DNA of 64,000 nt, from positions 542,471-606,470 of the forward strand of contig NZ_LMTJ01000001.1 of assembly GCF_001510715.1 (NCBI RefSeq), written 5' to 3'. Made by a program: the position numbers and the translations under genes. Shown here one piece after another: positions 8,721-17,686 of the stretch. A model generated the notes under the pieces. That model was not told the origin of the DNA. It searched no databases and worked only from the letters and a program-made list of their open reading frames with translations. Position 1 is the first letter of the stretch, and each line of letters opens with the position of its first letter. This stretch comes from Bacillus sp. FJAT-29814. GTDB taxonomy: Bacteria > Bacillota > Bacilli > Bacillales > Cytobacillaceae.

Positions 8721-9147
8721 GTATTTTGAATACTTCGAAAAAGGTGAGAAGTGGAAGTCCCGGGGCCGAACCATCACCGAGACCGACCTCGTCATGTTTT
8801 CCGCCTTAACAGGTGACTATTACCCACTCCACACAGATATTGAATTTGCCAAGAAGTCCTTTTTTAAGCAGAGGATTGCCCATGGCATGCTTGTCCTTTC
8901 CTTCGGGGTTGGTCTGACAAAAATGGAGCCCGGTGTCGTGATTGCCAATTACGGGATTGATAAACTACGGTTTATCCAACCGGTATTTATCAATGATACG
9001 ATTCATGTTGAACTAGAAGTGATTGACCTCGAGGACAAGGGGAATGGAACAGGCGTCGTGACCGTTAAGCAGTCCACAGTCAAGCAAACGGGGGAAACGT
9101 GCATTGTTGGGATTTCTAAAGCTTTGATAAAAAAAGAAAACATTTAG
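8710..9147 (+). CDS. MaoC-like (R)-specific hydratase/dehydratase
   Basis: A 145-residue hot-dog fold protein with the MaoC dehydratase pattern: the SALTGDYYPLHTD segment holds the Asp/His pair expected for (R)-specific enoyl-CoA hydratases, and IAHGMLVLS follows. It starts with GTG inside the end of the ligase gene, so the two are translationally coupled. It is the last gene of the operon, closed by the terminator at 9151. It offers a second hydration step besides the crotonase at 87. Confidence 0.85.
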   Translation: MYDKYFEYFEKGEKWKSRGRTITETDLVMFSALTGDYYPLHTDIEFAKKSFFKQRIAHGMLVLSFGVGLTKMEPGVVIANYGIDKLRFIQPVFINDTIHVELEVIDLEDKGNGTGVVTVKQSTVKQTGETCIVGISKALIKKENI

Positions 9148-9150
9148 CGA

Positions 9151-9186
9151 AAAATCGGGTGGCTAACAGTGGGCCACCCGATTTTT
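9151..9186. terminator. Rho-independent terminator between convergent genes
   Basis: The arms AAAATCGGGTGGC and GCCACCCGATTTT pair around a short loop, with A-rich and T-rich flanks that would work in both directions. It ends the acyl-CoA operon and the GNAT gene on the other strand. Confidence 0.9.
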
Positions 9187-10014
9187 CTAAAATTGGTACT
9201 TATAATAGTCCTGCGAATGAAAGCTCTTAAATCCACATGATTCATAGAGTCCTAGGGCATGGGCATTCTTCGCCTCTACCTCGAGAAAAATTGGCAGTCC
9301 TTTTTCATGTTCCATCATGACCACTTTTGATAGCGCTTTGCGGCCAATTCCTTTGCCCTGCAGTGCTGGGAAAACGGCAAATCCGTAGATCCATGCTTCA
9401 CCATTCGATTCGGACACACGAATTTTCCCGGCAATTTTTCCATCTACTTCAATAATCAGCATTGCTTCAGTACGAGAATCCCACAGCATGCCTTCAACTT
9501 CGCGTGCATCTTCCTCTTTAATCCCGAAGCATAATACCTCAAGCTGAATTTTCGCCTCGAAATCCTCCTGTGAAACGGCCGGTCTTACTATGATTGCCGG
9601 ATCCACTATTAACTCCTTTTGCTGCCATTGCATTTGGTATTCCGCAACGTGAAACTCACAAGGGATATTTTTTAAAAATTCCTTAGCCGATTGCGAACCT
9701 GTTGGCGCATTTAACAGAATCACTTCTGCTCCCTGTTTCTTCGCTTCCTCAATGCCCTTTCCAAGTAATCCAGTGAAAATCCCCTTGCGGCGATAATCCG
9801 GGTGGACCATTCCGCAAATTTCTACCTTACTTCCAAACCCATAACAGCCGAGAAAACCGACAAGTTGCCCATCCTGATAATGAAAAAAGTCTTCCTTGCG
9901 GTTTTCGGACCGATTTGCCAGCATATCATCATTCAGCTTTAGCTGAAATCCGCCATCTTTCTCACAAATCTCTTGAAGAGACTTAATTTCTTGAAGTTGT
10001 TTCTCTGTCAGCAT
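9187..10014 (-). CDS. GNAT family N-acetyltransferase with two GNAT-like domains
   Basis: A 275-residue cytoplasmic acetyltransferase, nearly twice the length of a single GNAT domain. Both halves show acetyl-CoA binding patterns: GMVHPDYRRKGIFTGLL (about 87-103) and FAVFPALQGKGIGRKAL in the C-terminal half, followed by EAKNAHALGLYESCGF. The substrate cannot be told from sequence. It is transcribed alone, convergent with the acyl-CoA operon and divergent from the PRPP synthase gene. Confidence 0.85.
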   Translation of the reverse strand: MLTEKQLQEIKSLQEICEKDGGFQLKLNDDMLANRSENRKEDFFHYQDGQLVGFLGCYGFGSKVEICGMVHPDYRRKGIFTGLLGKGIEEAKKQGAEVILLNAPTGSQSAKEFLKNIPCEFHVAEYQMQWQQKELIVDPAIIVRPAVSQEDFEAKIQLEVLCFGIKEEDAREVEGMLWDSRTEAMLIIEVDGKIAGKIRVSESNGEAWIYGFAVFPALQGKGIGRKALSKVVMMEHEKGLPIFLEVEAKNAHALGLYESCGFKSFHSQDYYKYQF

Positions 10015-10152
10015 GTACCCACCTCATTTTAAAATTCTTTAATAATTTCTCTACCAAACACGTTTTTTCCTTCTTTAGAAGAATTAGGATTATAAAAATT
10101 TTGTCAAATAAGTTATAATAGTGTTCGAATACATATTTATGGAGGCAGAAAC

Positions 10153-11103
10153 GTGTCGTATCAACTTAAAAAAGGTTTTAAGATGTTTACCTTAAATTCA
10201 AATCGTGAGTTAGCTAAAGAAATGGCAGCGCTGTTAGGCTGTGAATTGGGAAATTGCTCCGTGAACCACTTTAGTGACGGCGAAGTTCAAATTTCAATCG
10301 AAGAAAGTGTCCGAGGCAGCGAGGTATTTCTCGTCCAATCCACTTCACAACCAAGCAACGAACACATTATGGAGCTTCTCATTATGATTGATGCGCTTAA
10401 ACGTGCCTCAGCCCAGACAATAAACGTTGTAATGCCGTACTTCAGCTATGCGCGCCAAGACCGAAAGGCGAGGTCGCGTGAGCCGATTACCGCCAAACTC
10501 ATTGCCAATCTTTTGGAGACGGCAGGCGCTCACAGGGTGTTAACTTTAGACTTTCATGCACCACAGACCCAGGGGTTTTTTGATATACCAGTGGAACATT
10601 TGACTGGCCTTCCAATCCTCTCGGAGTATTTTGAGAAAAAAGCGTTGGATGATGTTGTTGTTGTTTCGCCGCATAATGGAGGAGTGACCAGGGCAAGAAA
10701 ATTGGCTGGGGTATTACATGCTCCGATTGCTTTGATTGACCGGCGCCGTCCAGAACACGATGAATCGGATATCATGCATATTATCGGTAACATTGAAGGG
10801 AAAAACTGTATTATTGTTGATGATTTAATTGATACTGCTGGTACAATTACGTCCGGTGCCCAAGCATTGATGGAGAAGGGGGCAAAGGCCGTTTATGCCT
10901 GCTGCACACACCCTGTCCTATCAGGTCCGGCCATTGACAGGATCGAAGCGTCTGCCCTGCAGGAATTAGTGGTTACCAACACGATTCCATTGCCGGAAGA
11001 ATATCCTAACGGAAAAATCAAGGTCTTATCAGTGGCACCATTGCTTACCGAAGCAATTGACCGTGTCCATAATGAAAAAGCGGTAAGTCCATTATTCGAA
11101 TAG
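10153..11103 (+). CDS. Ribose-phosphate pyrophosphokinase paralogue
   Basis: A 316-residue class I PRPP synthase, which makes PRPP from ribose-5-phosphate and [12 protein letters not shown] (103-111), [15 protein letters not shown] (132-146) and the PRPP loop [14 protein letters not shown] (222-235) are intact. Two usually invariant spots differ: the motif SPDHGGVTR reads SPHNGGVTR (His174, Asn175), and the flexible-loop catalytic lysine (IDKRRP in B. subtilis, Lys197) is Arg197. The gene stands alone, while the housekeeping prs normally lies beside gcaD/glmU, so this is probably a second copy with altered catalysis or regulation. GGAGG precedes the GTG start. Confidence 0.85.
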   Translation: MSYQLKKGFKMFTLNSNRELAKEMAALLGCELGNCSVNHFSDGEVQISIEESVRGSEVFLVQSTSQPSNEHIMELLIMIDALKRASAQTINVVMPYFSYARQDRKARSREPITAKLIANLLETAGAHRVLTLDFHAPQTQGFFDIPVEHLTGLPILSEYFEKKALDDVVVVSPHNGGVTRARKLAGVLHAPIALIDRRRPEHDESDIMHIIGNIEGKNCIIVDDLIDTAGTITSGAQALMEKGAKAVYACCTHPVLSGPAIDRIEASALQELVVTNTIPLPEEYPNGKIKVLSVAPLLTEAIDRVHNEKAVSPLFE

Positions 11104-11108
11104 CATGG

Positions 11109-11151
11109 AAAAATCCACCTGAGCTTATGCATGGCTTAGGTGGATTTTTTT
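11109..11151 (+). terminator. Rho-independent terminator after the PRPP synthase gene
   Basis: The arms AAAAATCCACCTGAGC and GGCTTAGGTGGATTTTT pair with one wobble around an eight-base loop and end in a run of T. Confidence 0.9.
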
Positions 11152-11200
11152 AAAAGAAAATTTGGAATATTTTTATTATACTTAAATATAAATAAAAATA

Positions 11201-11229
11201 TTGTGAGATATTTAAATATTCTTTATAAT
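11201..11229 (+). promoter_or_regulatory. Probable sigma-A promoter of sstT
   Basis: TTGTGA (11201-11206) and TATAAT (11224-11229) are 17 bases apart in an AT-rich gap, 67 bases before the sstT start. Confidence 0.6.
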
Positions 11230-11295
11230 ACAACTACAATGTAAGAATAGGTTAAAAGAGAAAAATTATAATATTATTCAAACGGGGGGACTTCT

Positions 11296-12534
11296 ATGAA
11301 AAATCTTTTAAAAAAGTGGAATCAAATTAGCCTAGTTAAACAAATCGCTATTGGTTTGATCATTGGTATTATTTTAGCTGTGGTAGTTCCAGCAGCCGCT
11401 AAGCCATTGGTTATTTTCGGTTCTTTGTTTGTTGGCGCCTTAAAAGCGGTTGCGCCGGTTTTGGTGCTCTTCTTGGTTATGGCGGCCATCGCACAACATA
11501 AAAGCGGTCACGAAACGAATATGAAATCCATTATAGGCCTATATCTCATTGGCACCTTTTTAGCAGGATTAATCGCTGTTATTGTTAGCTTTATGTTCCC
11601 TGTTGGCTTATCACTGGCAAAAGGAGCAGAGGGTGTAACGGCTCCGGGCGGTGTTGTTGAGGTTCTAAAAGCGTTACTTATGAACGTTGTCGATAACCCG
11701 GTAAAAGCGGTTTACAATGCCAATTATATCGGTATTTTGACTTGGGCGATTGTCCTTGGATTTGCGTTAAGAAATGTTCCCGATACAACAAAAACTGTGA
11801 TTACTAATTTTTCCGATGCGGTTTCTAAAGTTGTTACATGGGTAATCAAGTTTGCCCCGCTTGGGATTATGGGTCTTGTCATTGAATCGATTACTACAAA
11901 TGGGCTTGAGTCTCTCTTAAGCTATGGCAAGTTATTGGTCGTGTTGATTGGCTGCATGCTGTTTGTTGCTCTAGTCGTCAATCCAATCATCGTCTACACT
12001 CAAATTCGCCAAAACCCTTATCCGCTTGTATTCATGTGTTTGAAAGAAAGTGGCATTACTGCATTTTTTACACGGAGCTCGGCGGCGAATATTCCTGTAA
12101 ATATGAAATTAGCCGAAAAATTACAATTGGATAAGGATACTTATTCTGTATCGATTCCATTAGGTGCGACCATCAATATGGCCGGTGCGGCAGTGACAAT
12201 ATCAGTTTTAACATTAGCAGCGGTTCATACTCTTGGAATTACAGTGGATATTCCGACAGCCATTATCCTGAGCGTGTTATCGGCAGTGTGTGCTTGCGGC
12301 GCCTCTGGTGTTGCTGGCGGTTCCTTATTGTTAATCCCGCTAGCAGCCAGCTTATTCGGAATCCCGAATGATGTGGCGATGCAAATAGTCGGGGTAGGAT
12401 TTATCATCGGAGTCTTACAAGATTCCTTTGAAACAGCGCTTAACTCTTCAACTGACGTATTATTTACGGCAGCAGCAGAATTTAAAAAATGGCGTAAAGA
12501 AGGCAAAAAAATCGAAATCCGAAAAGCAGCATAA
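11296..12534 (+). CDS. sstT: Serine/threonine:sodium symporter SstT
   Basis: A 412-residue dicarboxylate/amino acid:cation symporter of the SstT branch, taking up serine and threonine with Na+. It is almost entirely hydrophobic, with eight transmembrane helices expected. The re-entrant serine-rich loop [13 protein letters not shown] (about 257-269) and the [10 protein letters not shown] segment (near 290) are the family's substrate and ion site. GGGGGGAC precedes the ATG. Monocistronic, with its own promoter and terminator. Confidence 0.9.
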   Translation: MKNLLKKWNQISLVKQIAIGLIIGIILAVVVPAAAKPLVIFGSLFVGALKAVAPVLVLFLVMAAIAQHKSGHETNMKSIIGLYLIGTFLAGLIAVIVSFMFPVGLSLAKGAEGVTAPGGVVEVLKALLMNVVDNPVKAVYNANYIGILTWAIVLGFALRNVPDTTKTVITNFSDAVSKVVTWVIKFAPLGIMGLVIESITTNGLESLLSYGKLLVVLIGCMLFVALVVNPIIVYTQIRQNPYPLVFMCLKESGITAFFTRSSAANIPVNMKLAEKLQLDKDTYSVSIPLGATINMAGAAVTISVLTLAAVHTLGITVDIPTAIILSVLSAVCACGASGVAGGSLLLIPLAASLFGIPNDVAMQIVGVGFIIGVLQDSFETALNSSTDVLFTAAAEFKKWRKEGKKIEIRKAA

Positions 12535-12550
12535 TCGAACAACATATAGA

Positions 12551-12580
12551 AGCCCTCAATTTGGTTATTGAGGGCTTTCC
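12551..12580. terminator. Terminator between sstT and the convergent small gene
   Basis: The arms AGCCCTCAAT and ATTGAGGGCT form a perfect ten-base stem with a loop of about seven bases. The T-tract is short. Confidence 0.75.
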
Positions 12581-12589
12581 AATGTTTTC

Positions 12590-12841
12590 TTACCACCATA
12601 AAAGTGGTGCAGCGAAACCAAAAGCAACAAAAGGGACAAATACCGGCGGCCTGAAGAATGGACCTGGGCCCCAAAAACCGAATCCATATCCTTCAGATGG
12701 CTGGTGATTAGTTAAATCCTCGATCTCAAGCCCATCTTTTTTGACATTTGACACCCGGCCAACGGCCCACTCCCCCTCATTGTTTCTGTATTGAATCAAT
12801 TGGCCCTTTAACCGCTTTGCATTTTGATAATTTAACTCCAT
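12590..12841 (-). CDS. Small hypothetical protein with Gly/Pro/Phe-rich tail
   Basis: An 83-residue protein that I do not recognise as a named family. The first 45 residues look like a small beta domain (GQLIQYRNNEGEWAVGRVSN). The rest is rich in Gly, Phe and Pro (GFGFWGPGPFFRPP) and ends in a hydrophobic stretch with two tryptophans. Such tails occur in small Bacillus spore or surface-associated proteins, but that is only a resemblance. GGAGGC lies upstream of the ATG. Confidence 0.65.
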   Translation of the reverse strand: MELNYQNAKRLKGQLIQYRNNEGEWAVGRVSNVKKDGLEIEDLTNHQPSEGYGFGFWGPGPFFRPPVFVPFVAFGFAAPLLWW

Positions 12842-13039
12842 AAAGAAAGCCTCCTTAAACTGGACTTGCTATAGAATATGAAGGATGTCCCCTTGGTGTA
12901 TAGGCTATTGATTGCTAATTCTTTATTAAAATTTTCCCAACTCCGGACTATGAAAATCAAATCATGAATCGCTGATTTCCCAATAAACTCATTAATGCGG
13001 CACGATTGCCGCTACATAACATTGGGGAGGAGCAGAGCG

Positions 13040-14314
13040 ATGAAAAAGGTAAAGAGAATTAGTGCGGCAGTATCAGCGTTTGTTATGGGGGTATCGATGT
13101 TCGCAACCGGGGCATTCGGTCAAACACAGGATGAAAACCAAAATGAAACGTACCGGGTTGTCATTAAAGGACACAGTGCAGAAATGGGGAGAGCAAAGCA
13201 AGATTACGGGACACGTTGGGATTTTGGGGCGGAAGGTTTCACCACCACCGTCAATGCCAAGCAATATCAGGCTCTATTAAATAACAAAAATTTAACGATT
13301 GAGAAGGTTCCCGAGGTTCAGTTGGACCGCATAGAAAATCGATCAAACGGTAAGACCGGGGCAACGGCAACTTCCTCACTACCGTCGGACCGAACACCTT
13401 GGGGAATTCAGGCCATATATAATGATCCGAATGTAGCCAGCACTTCCGGTGGAGCGGGAATTAAAGTCGCTGTTCTGGATACAGGTGTCTATATTAATCA
13501 CTATGATTTGGCCGGCAGCGGGGAACAATGCAAGGATTTTACCCAAGCAAAGTCGCCGTTGGTAAATGGGACCTGTACAGATCGGAACGGACATGGCACT
13601 CATGTAGCTGGGACAGCCTTGGCACACGGCGCTTCTGATGGCTTGGGAATCTATGGGGTGGCCCCGCTGGCTAAGTTATGGGCATATAAGGTGTTAAATG
13701 ATAGGGGCTCAGGCTACTCCGATGATATTGCTGGAGCTATTCGCCATGTAGCCGATGAAGCAACGAGATCCGGTTCAAAATTGGTCATTAACATGTCGCT
13801 CGGTTCAAATTCGAAGGATACGATGATTGCCAGCGCCGTAGATTATGCCTATGGCAAGGGTGTGCTCGTTGTGGCGGCAGCAGGAAATGATGGATATGCA
13901 AGTGGAACAATTGATTATCCTGGAGCCTTGACGAATGCAATTGCCGTAGCGGCATTGGAAAATGTTCAGGAAAATGGTACCTACCGGGTCTCCAATTACT
14001 CATCCCGCGGAAACTCGGCAACAGATGCCGATTATGTCATTCAGGAACGCGATGTGGAGATCTCAGCCCCAGGCACCAGTATCCAATCAACCTGGTATGA
14101 TGGCAATTACAATACCATCAGCGGGACTTCGATGGCGACTCCTCACGTGGCAGGCTTGGCAGCAAAAATCTGGTCATCGAATTTGGGGTGGAACAATGTA
14201 CAGCTTCGCGCTGAACTGCAACAACGCGCCAAACTTTATGACATTAAGGGCGGATACGGCTCCGCTACCGGCGATGATTATGCTTCAGGATTCGGATTTG
14301 CACGAGTAAAATAG
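13040..14314 (+). CDS. Secreted S8 family serine peptidase (subtilase)
   Basis: A 424-residue secreted subtilisin-like protease. A signal peptide (KKVKR, then a hydrophobic core ending near AFG) leads into an I9-like propeptide (YRVVIKGHSAEM). The catalytic triad is complete: Asp in VAVLDTGVY, His in GHGTHVAGT, Ser in GTSMATPHVAG, with oxyanion Asn in AAAGNDG. GGGGAGGAG lies before the ATG at 13040, which is a better start than the in-frame upstream codon at 12995. The paired cysteines QCKDF and GTCTDR may form a disulfide. Monocistronic. Confidence 0.92.
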   Translation: MKKVKRISAAVSAFVMGVSMFATGAFGQTQDENQNETYRVVIKGHSAEMGRAKQDYGTRWDFGAEGFTTTVNAKQYQALLNNKNLTIEKVPEVQLDRIENRSNGKTGATATSSLPSDRTPWGIQAIYNDPNVASTSGGAGIKVAVLDTGVYINHYDLAGSGEQCKDFTQAKSPLVNGTCTDRNGHGTHVAGTALAHGASDGLGIYGVAPLAKLWAYKVLNDRGSGYSDDIAGAIRHVADEATRSGSKLVINMSLGSNSKDTMIASAVDYAYGKGVLVVAAAGNDGYASGTIDYPGALTNAIAVAALENVQENGTYRVSNYSSRGNSATDADYVIQERDVEISAPGTSIQSTWYDGNYNTISGTSMATPHVAGLAAKIWSSNLGWNNVQLRAELQQRAKLYDIKGGYGSATGDDYASGFGFARVK

Positions 14315-14330
14315 AAATTTTGTTGTATGT

Positions 14331-14363
14331 AGGCGCCATCCCGGCTGGGGTGGTGCCTTTTTT
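14331..14363 (+). terminator. Terminator after the subtilase gene
   Basis: AGGCGCCATCCC pairs with GGGGTGGTGCCT (wobble pairs included), followed by a T run. Confidence 0.85.
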
Positions 14364-14418
14364 AAAGGAATTCTTCATTTTCGGCAAATTTCCGGTGCAG
14401 TTTTTAGTGGGCTAACGA

Positions 14419-14536
14419 AATATCCGCGGTAATTTACAATATATCCGCGATAATGAGCAATATATCCGCGAAAAAAATAAAATATCCGCGTTAATTTCAA
14501 TATTTCCGCGATAAAACAAATATATCCGCGATACGC
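14419..14536. repeat. Array of six short repeats with a 20-21-bp period
   Basis: The core TCCGCG recurs at 14423, 14444, 14465, 14485, 14505 and 14525, giving steps of 21, 21, 20, 20 and 20 bp. Most copies read ATATCCGCGATAA. It fills the gap between the subtilase terminator and the metal operon, and stop-free frames on the minus strand through it are chance. The rest of the gap (14537-14757) shows only a possible FNR-type box at 14684. Confidence 0.85.
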
Positions 14537-14683
14537 AAATCCAAAAGTTTAGGATAGTTAGACTACACCCCATCTGAAGCTCTCTCGTATTATTTATTGA
14601 AAATTTGACGGTGGTCAATTTCATTTTTTTCAAAAAGAGAGATATTGAAAGTGAAAATACTCAGGGGGTGATAATTCCCAAAC

Positions 14684-14697
14684 TTGTTCCACATCAA
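14684..14697. promoter_or_regulatory. Possible FNR/FLP-type operator before the metal operon
   Basis: TTGTT, four bases, ATCAA matches the TTGAT-N4-ATCAA type site in nine of ten positions. It lies about 60 bases before the HMA gene, whose operon also encodes a Crp/Fnr regulator with an E-x2-S-R recognition helix. Autoregulation is an inference. Confidence 0.4.
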
Positions 14698-14757
14698 TTT
14701 TTTCTAAATAAAGCTGTCTTAAAATAAAGACATAATCATTCCAAGGAGGAAAAGAAA

Positions 14758-14979
14758 ATGAAAAAAGCAGTATTTCAATTAGAAACTTTAACTTGTCCGT
14801 CATGCATTAAAAAAATTGAAACGATGTTAAACAAAACAGAAGGAGTCCAATTTGCCAAAGTGTTGTTCAATACAAGCAAGGTAAAAATGGAATTTGATGA
14901 AGCGCAGATCAATGCGAACCAGCTTAAGGATAAGATTCAAAATTTGGGCTACGAAGTGCTGTTGGCCAAAGTCTCTTAA
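14758..14979 (+). CDS. Heavy-metal-associated (HMA) domain protein, copper-chaperone-like
   Basis: A 73-residue single HMA ferredoxin-like domain with the metal site TCPSC (residues 13-17). It should bind a soft metal ion in the cytosol and hand it to the P-type ATPase encoded 28 bases downstream, which has no HMA domain of its own. AAGGAGG precedes the ATG. The metal cannot be set from sequence: CPSC differs from the CAxC of CopZ. Confidence 0.85.
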   Translation: MKKAVFQLETLTCPSCIKKIETMLNKTEGVQFAKVLFNTSKVKMEFDEAQINANQLKDKIQNLGYEVLLAKVS

Positions 14980-15007
14980 TCTGGTAAATGAAAAAGGAGG
15001 GGAGAAC

Positions 15008-16909
15008 ATGGTTGGTGTGATTAATAAATATCGAAAGAAAATAACCGCCGTTTCCTTTATTTTAATAGTAATAGGATTTTCGGCGGGCTTCCTCGGAAGT
15101 GGGGATGTGAAAACAATCGCCTTGCTGCTGGCAACCATTATCGCAAGTGTACCGATTTTCTTAAAAGCAGGACAAGGACTGCGGATGAAGGCATTCAGTA
15201 TCGAATTATTGGTCAGTATCGCCGTGTTAGGCGCGCTCTATCTCCAGGAGTATACAGAATCGGCGGTTGTCACCTTCCTATTCCTCTTCGGCGCCTACCT
15301 GGAGGCGCGGACATTGGAAAAGACCCGGTCGTCACTGAAAGAGTTGGTCAACCTGGCGCCGCAGGAAGCAACTGTGATCCGCGGCGGGGAAACGCTGACA
15401 ATACCTGTGGAGGATGTCGTCGTCGGGGACCGCGTGATTATCCGGTCCGGCGGCAAGATTCCTGTCGATGGAAAAATAGTCTTTGGTCAAGCGTCGTTGA
15501 ATGAGGCGGCGGTGACAGGCGAATCTGTTCCTGTAACTAAGGAGTTAACTGAAAAAGTGTTTAGCGGCACGATTGTGGATACCGGTTATATCGAAATGAT
15601 TGCTGAAAAAGTTGGAGATGACACCACTTTTGCTAAAATTATTGAACTAGTGGAAGAAGCCCAGGAATCCAAAACGAAGGCGGAAAAATTTCTTGATCGA
15701 TTCGCCCAGATTTATTCCCCGGCAGTTGTTTTATTATCCATCTTTGTGTTTGTGATAACCCGCGATTTGCAGTTATCCATCACTTTTTTAGTAATTGCCT
15801 GCCCAGGTGCCTTGGTTATTGGTGCTCCGGTTTCAAGTGTTGCCGGGATTGGCAATGGCGCAAAGAACGGTGTCCTTGTGAAAGGCGGCGAGGTTATGGA
15901 CAGCTTGGCCAAGGTGAATGCGGTTGTGTTTGATAAAACCGGAACGCTGACAAAAGGGAAACCGGAAGTCACCGATATCAAGATATTTGGCGATTGGGAA
16001 GGAAATGAATTGCTTCGGCTAGCGGCTTTGGCCGAAACGATTTCCGAGCATCATTTGGGTCAAACGATTGTCAAGGAAGCAATTTCCAGAGGTTTGCAGA
16101 TAAACCACGGAACAGTAGATGGGGAAGTAATTAAAGGAAAAGGCATCCGTGCAAACCTTGAAGGACACCGACTAGTCGTGGGGAACCGCCAGTTGATGGC
16201 TATGGAAGGGATCAAAATTTTAGAGGAGGCAGCATCATATGCTGTGGACCGGGAAAAAGCCGGAAACACGGCGATATTTGCAGCAATTGATGGAGAAATA
16301 AATGGAATTTTTTCAATCGCTGATCAAATTCGTTATGACGCAATGGCGGCTTTAACTCAACTGCGAAAACATGGTGTAGATAAAATTATTATGTTAACTG
16401 GTGATAATCGACATGCCGCCGAAATCGTTGCTAATAAATTGGGTGTAAATGAGTTCATTGCTAAAGTGCTGCCGGAAGAAAAAGTGGATTATGTGAAAAA
16501 ATTAAAGCAACAAGGCTATGTGGTGGCAATGGCTGGAGACGGAATCAACGACGCCCCAGCGATAGCAACCGCCGATATCGGGTTTGCAATGGGCGAGGGA
16601 GGAACCGATGTCTCAATGGAAACAGCTGATGTCGTGTTAATGGCGGATCGGTTATTGCAATTGTCCCACGCTCACTCGTTGGCAAAAGCGACAATCCGCA
16701 ATATCAAACAGAATACATTTTTTGCAGTCGGAATTGTCTTCCTGTTATTGGCAGGAGTCTTGTTAGGCTCTGTTCATCTGGCATCAGGCATGTTTATCCA
16801 CGAAGCAAGCGTCCTCTTGGTGATTTTGAATGCAATGCGATTGATCAGATTTAATGATCAGAGAAAAATAGTTTCAAGCGCGGGTCAGGCTGCACCTGGA
16901 TATTTATAA
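15008..16909 (+). CDS. P1B-type heavy metal translocating ATPase with CPG motif
   Basis: A 633-residue metal-exporting P-type ATPase. The phosphorylation motif DKTGTLTKG, the TGES actuator loop, MLTGDN and the hinge AGDGINDAP are intact. The transmembrane metal site reads ACPGALV rather than the CPC of copper pumps, and the nucleotide-domain HP motif reads SEHHLG instead of SEHPL. There is no N-terminal HMA domain, this being supplied by the preceding gene. Membrane helices are at the N-terminus, around the CPG and at the C-terminus. The ATG at 15008 has GGAGGGGAG upstream. The metal may be Zn, Cd or Cu. Confidence 0.9.
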   Translation: MVGVINKYRKKITAVSFILIVIGFSAGFLGSGDVKTIALLLATIIASVPIFLKAGQGLRMKAFSIELLVSIAVLGALYLQEYTESAVVTFLFLFGAYLEARTLEKTRSSLKELVNLAPQEATVIRGGETLTIPVEDVVVGDRVIIRSGGKIPVDGKIVFGQASLNEAAVTGESVPVTKELTEKVFSGTIVDTGYIEMIAEKVGDDTTFAKIIELVEEAQESKTKAEKFLDRFAQIYSPAVVLLSIFVFVITRDLQLSITFLVIACPGALVIGAPVSSVAGIGNGAKNGVLVKGGEVMDSLAKVNAVVFDKTGTLTKGKPEVTDIKIFGDWEGNELLRLAALAETISEHHLGQTIVKEAISRGLQINHGTVDGEVIKGKGIRANLEGHRLVVGNRQLMAMEGIKILEEAASYAVDREKAGNTAIFAAIDGEINGIFSIADQIRYDAMAALTQLRKHGVDKIIMLTGDNRHAAEIVANKLGVNEFIAKVLPEEKVDYVKKLKQQGYVVAMAGDGINDAPAIATADIGFAMGEGGTDVSMETADVVLMADRLLQLSHAHSLAKATIRNIKQNTFFAVGIVFLLLAGVLLGSVHLASGMFIHEASVLLVILNAMRLIRFNDQRKIVSSAGQAAPGYL

Positions 16910-16980
16910 TAGGCTGGACTATTTTTTCAAAAAAGACGAAAATAGAAGCAATAGCATGGGCTGAATTGGGAGTGTTCGAA

Positions 16981-17661
16981 ATGGTGTGTCATCATCATTC
17001 ACATAAATCGTGTGTTTCTTTAGTTCCGATTTTTAACCATTTGGAACCGGAACAAATGGACGAGATCATGGCCGCCGCCCGGTCGGTTTTCTTTAAGAAA
17101 AGGGATCTGATTTATCAGGCTGGCGAACAGTCCGATTCTCTTTATATAGTGAATAGAGGAAAAATAAGAATCTATCGGCTATCGGAATCGGGTAAGGAAC
17201 AGCTGTTGCGGATTCTGAACCCCGGAGAATTTACCGGTGAACTGGCCTTATTTAATGAAGGTGTCCACGAAAACTTTGCCGAGGCCATGGTCGACACGCA
17301 AGTTTGTTTGATTAAGCGCTCGGAACTGCAAGCGCTGCTATTAAAATACCCGTCAATTTCTTTGAAAGTTCTAACTGAGTTTTCCAAGCGATTGGAACAG
17401 TCCGAAAAGCAAACTGCCCGTTTTGCCACAGAAAAAGTAGAAACGCGGCTGGCCCTGTTTTTGGCAGAATGCTTGGATTTAGATGTCAGTTCCACCGAAA
17501 TAACATTGCCAATGAGCAAGAAGGACCTGGCGTCCTATTTGGGAACAACGCCGGAAACAATTAGCCGAAAGCTGACTGATTTTGAAACGGCAGGCCTGAT
17601 CAAACAAAAACCACGAAAGAAAATTGAAATCTTAAACTTAGAAGAGATGCTATTACTTTAA
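16981..17661 (+). CDS. Crp/Fnr family regulator with Cys/His-rich N-terminus
   Basis: A 226-residue Crp/Fnr regulator. The N-terminus has two Cys spaced by seven residues that include four His, a possible metal or Fe-S sensing patch. A cyclic-nucleotide-like barrel with GEFTGELALF follows, then a winged helix whose recognition helix is TPETISRKL (E-x2-S-R, as in FNR). A further Cys lies in TQVCLI. It follows the metal ATPase by about 70 bases, so it probably senses metal or redox state and controls that operon. The ATG at 16981 has GGGAGTG upstream; the in-frame TTG at 16966 is less likely. Confidence 0.88.
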   Translation: MVCHHHSHKSCVSLVPIFNHLEPEQMDEIMAAARSVFFKKRDLIYQAGEQSDSLYIVNRGKIRIYRLSESGKEQLLRILNPGEFTGELALFNEGVHENFAEAMVDTQVCLIKRSELQALLLKYPSISLKVLTEFSKRLEQSEKQTARFATEKVETRLALFLAECLDLDVSSTEITLPMSKKDLASYLGTTPETISRKLTDFETAGLIKQKPRKKIEILNLEEMLLL

Positions 17662-17686
17662 AAAACAACGAATGGTGGGACTGCTT

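Noticed and set aside
10114-10119. Promoter of the PRPP synthase gene at TATAAT
   Set aside because: TTGTCA lies only seven bases upstream and no -35 box is found at 16-18 bases, so I did not call it.
14412-14633. A 73-codon minus-strand frame with SRIYC-like repeats
   Set aside because: It is a by-product of the TCCGCG array and has no ribosome binding site or coding pattern.
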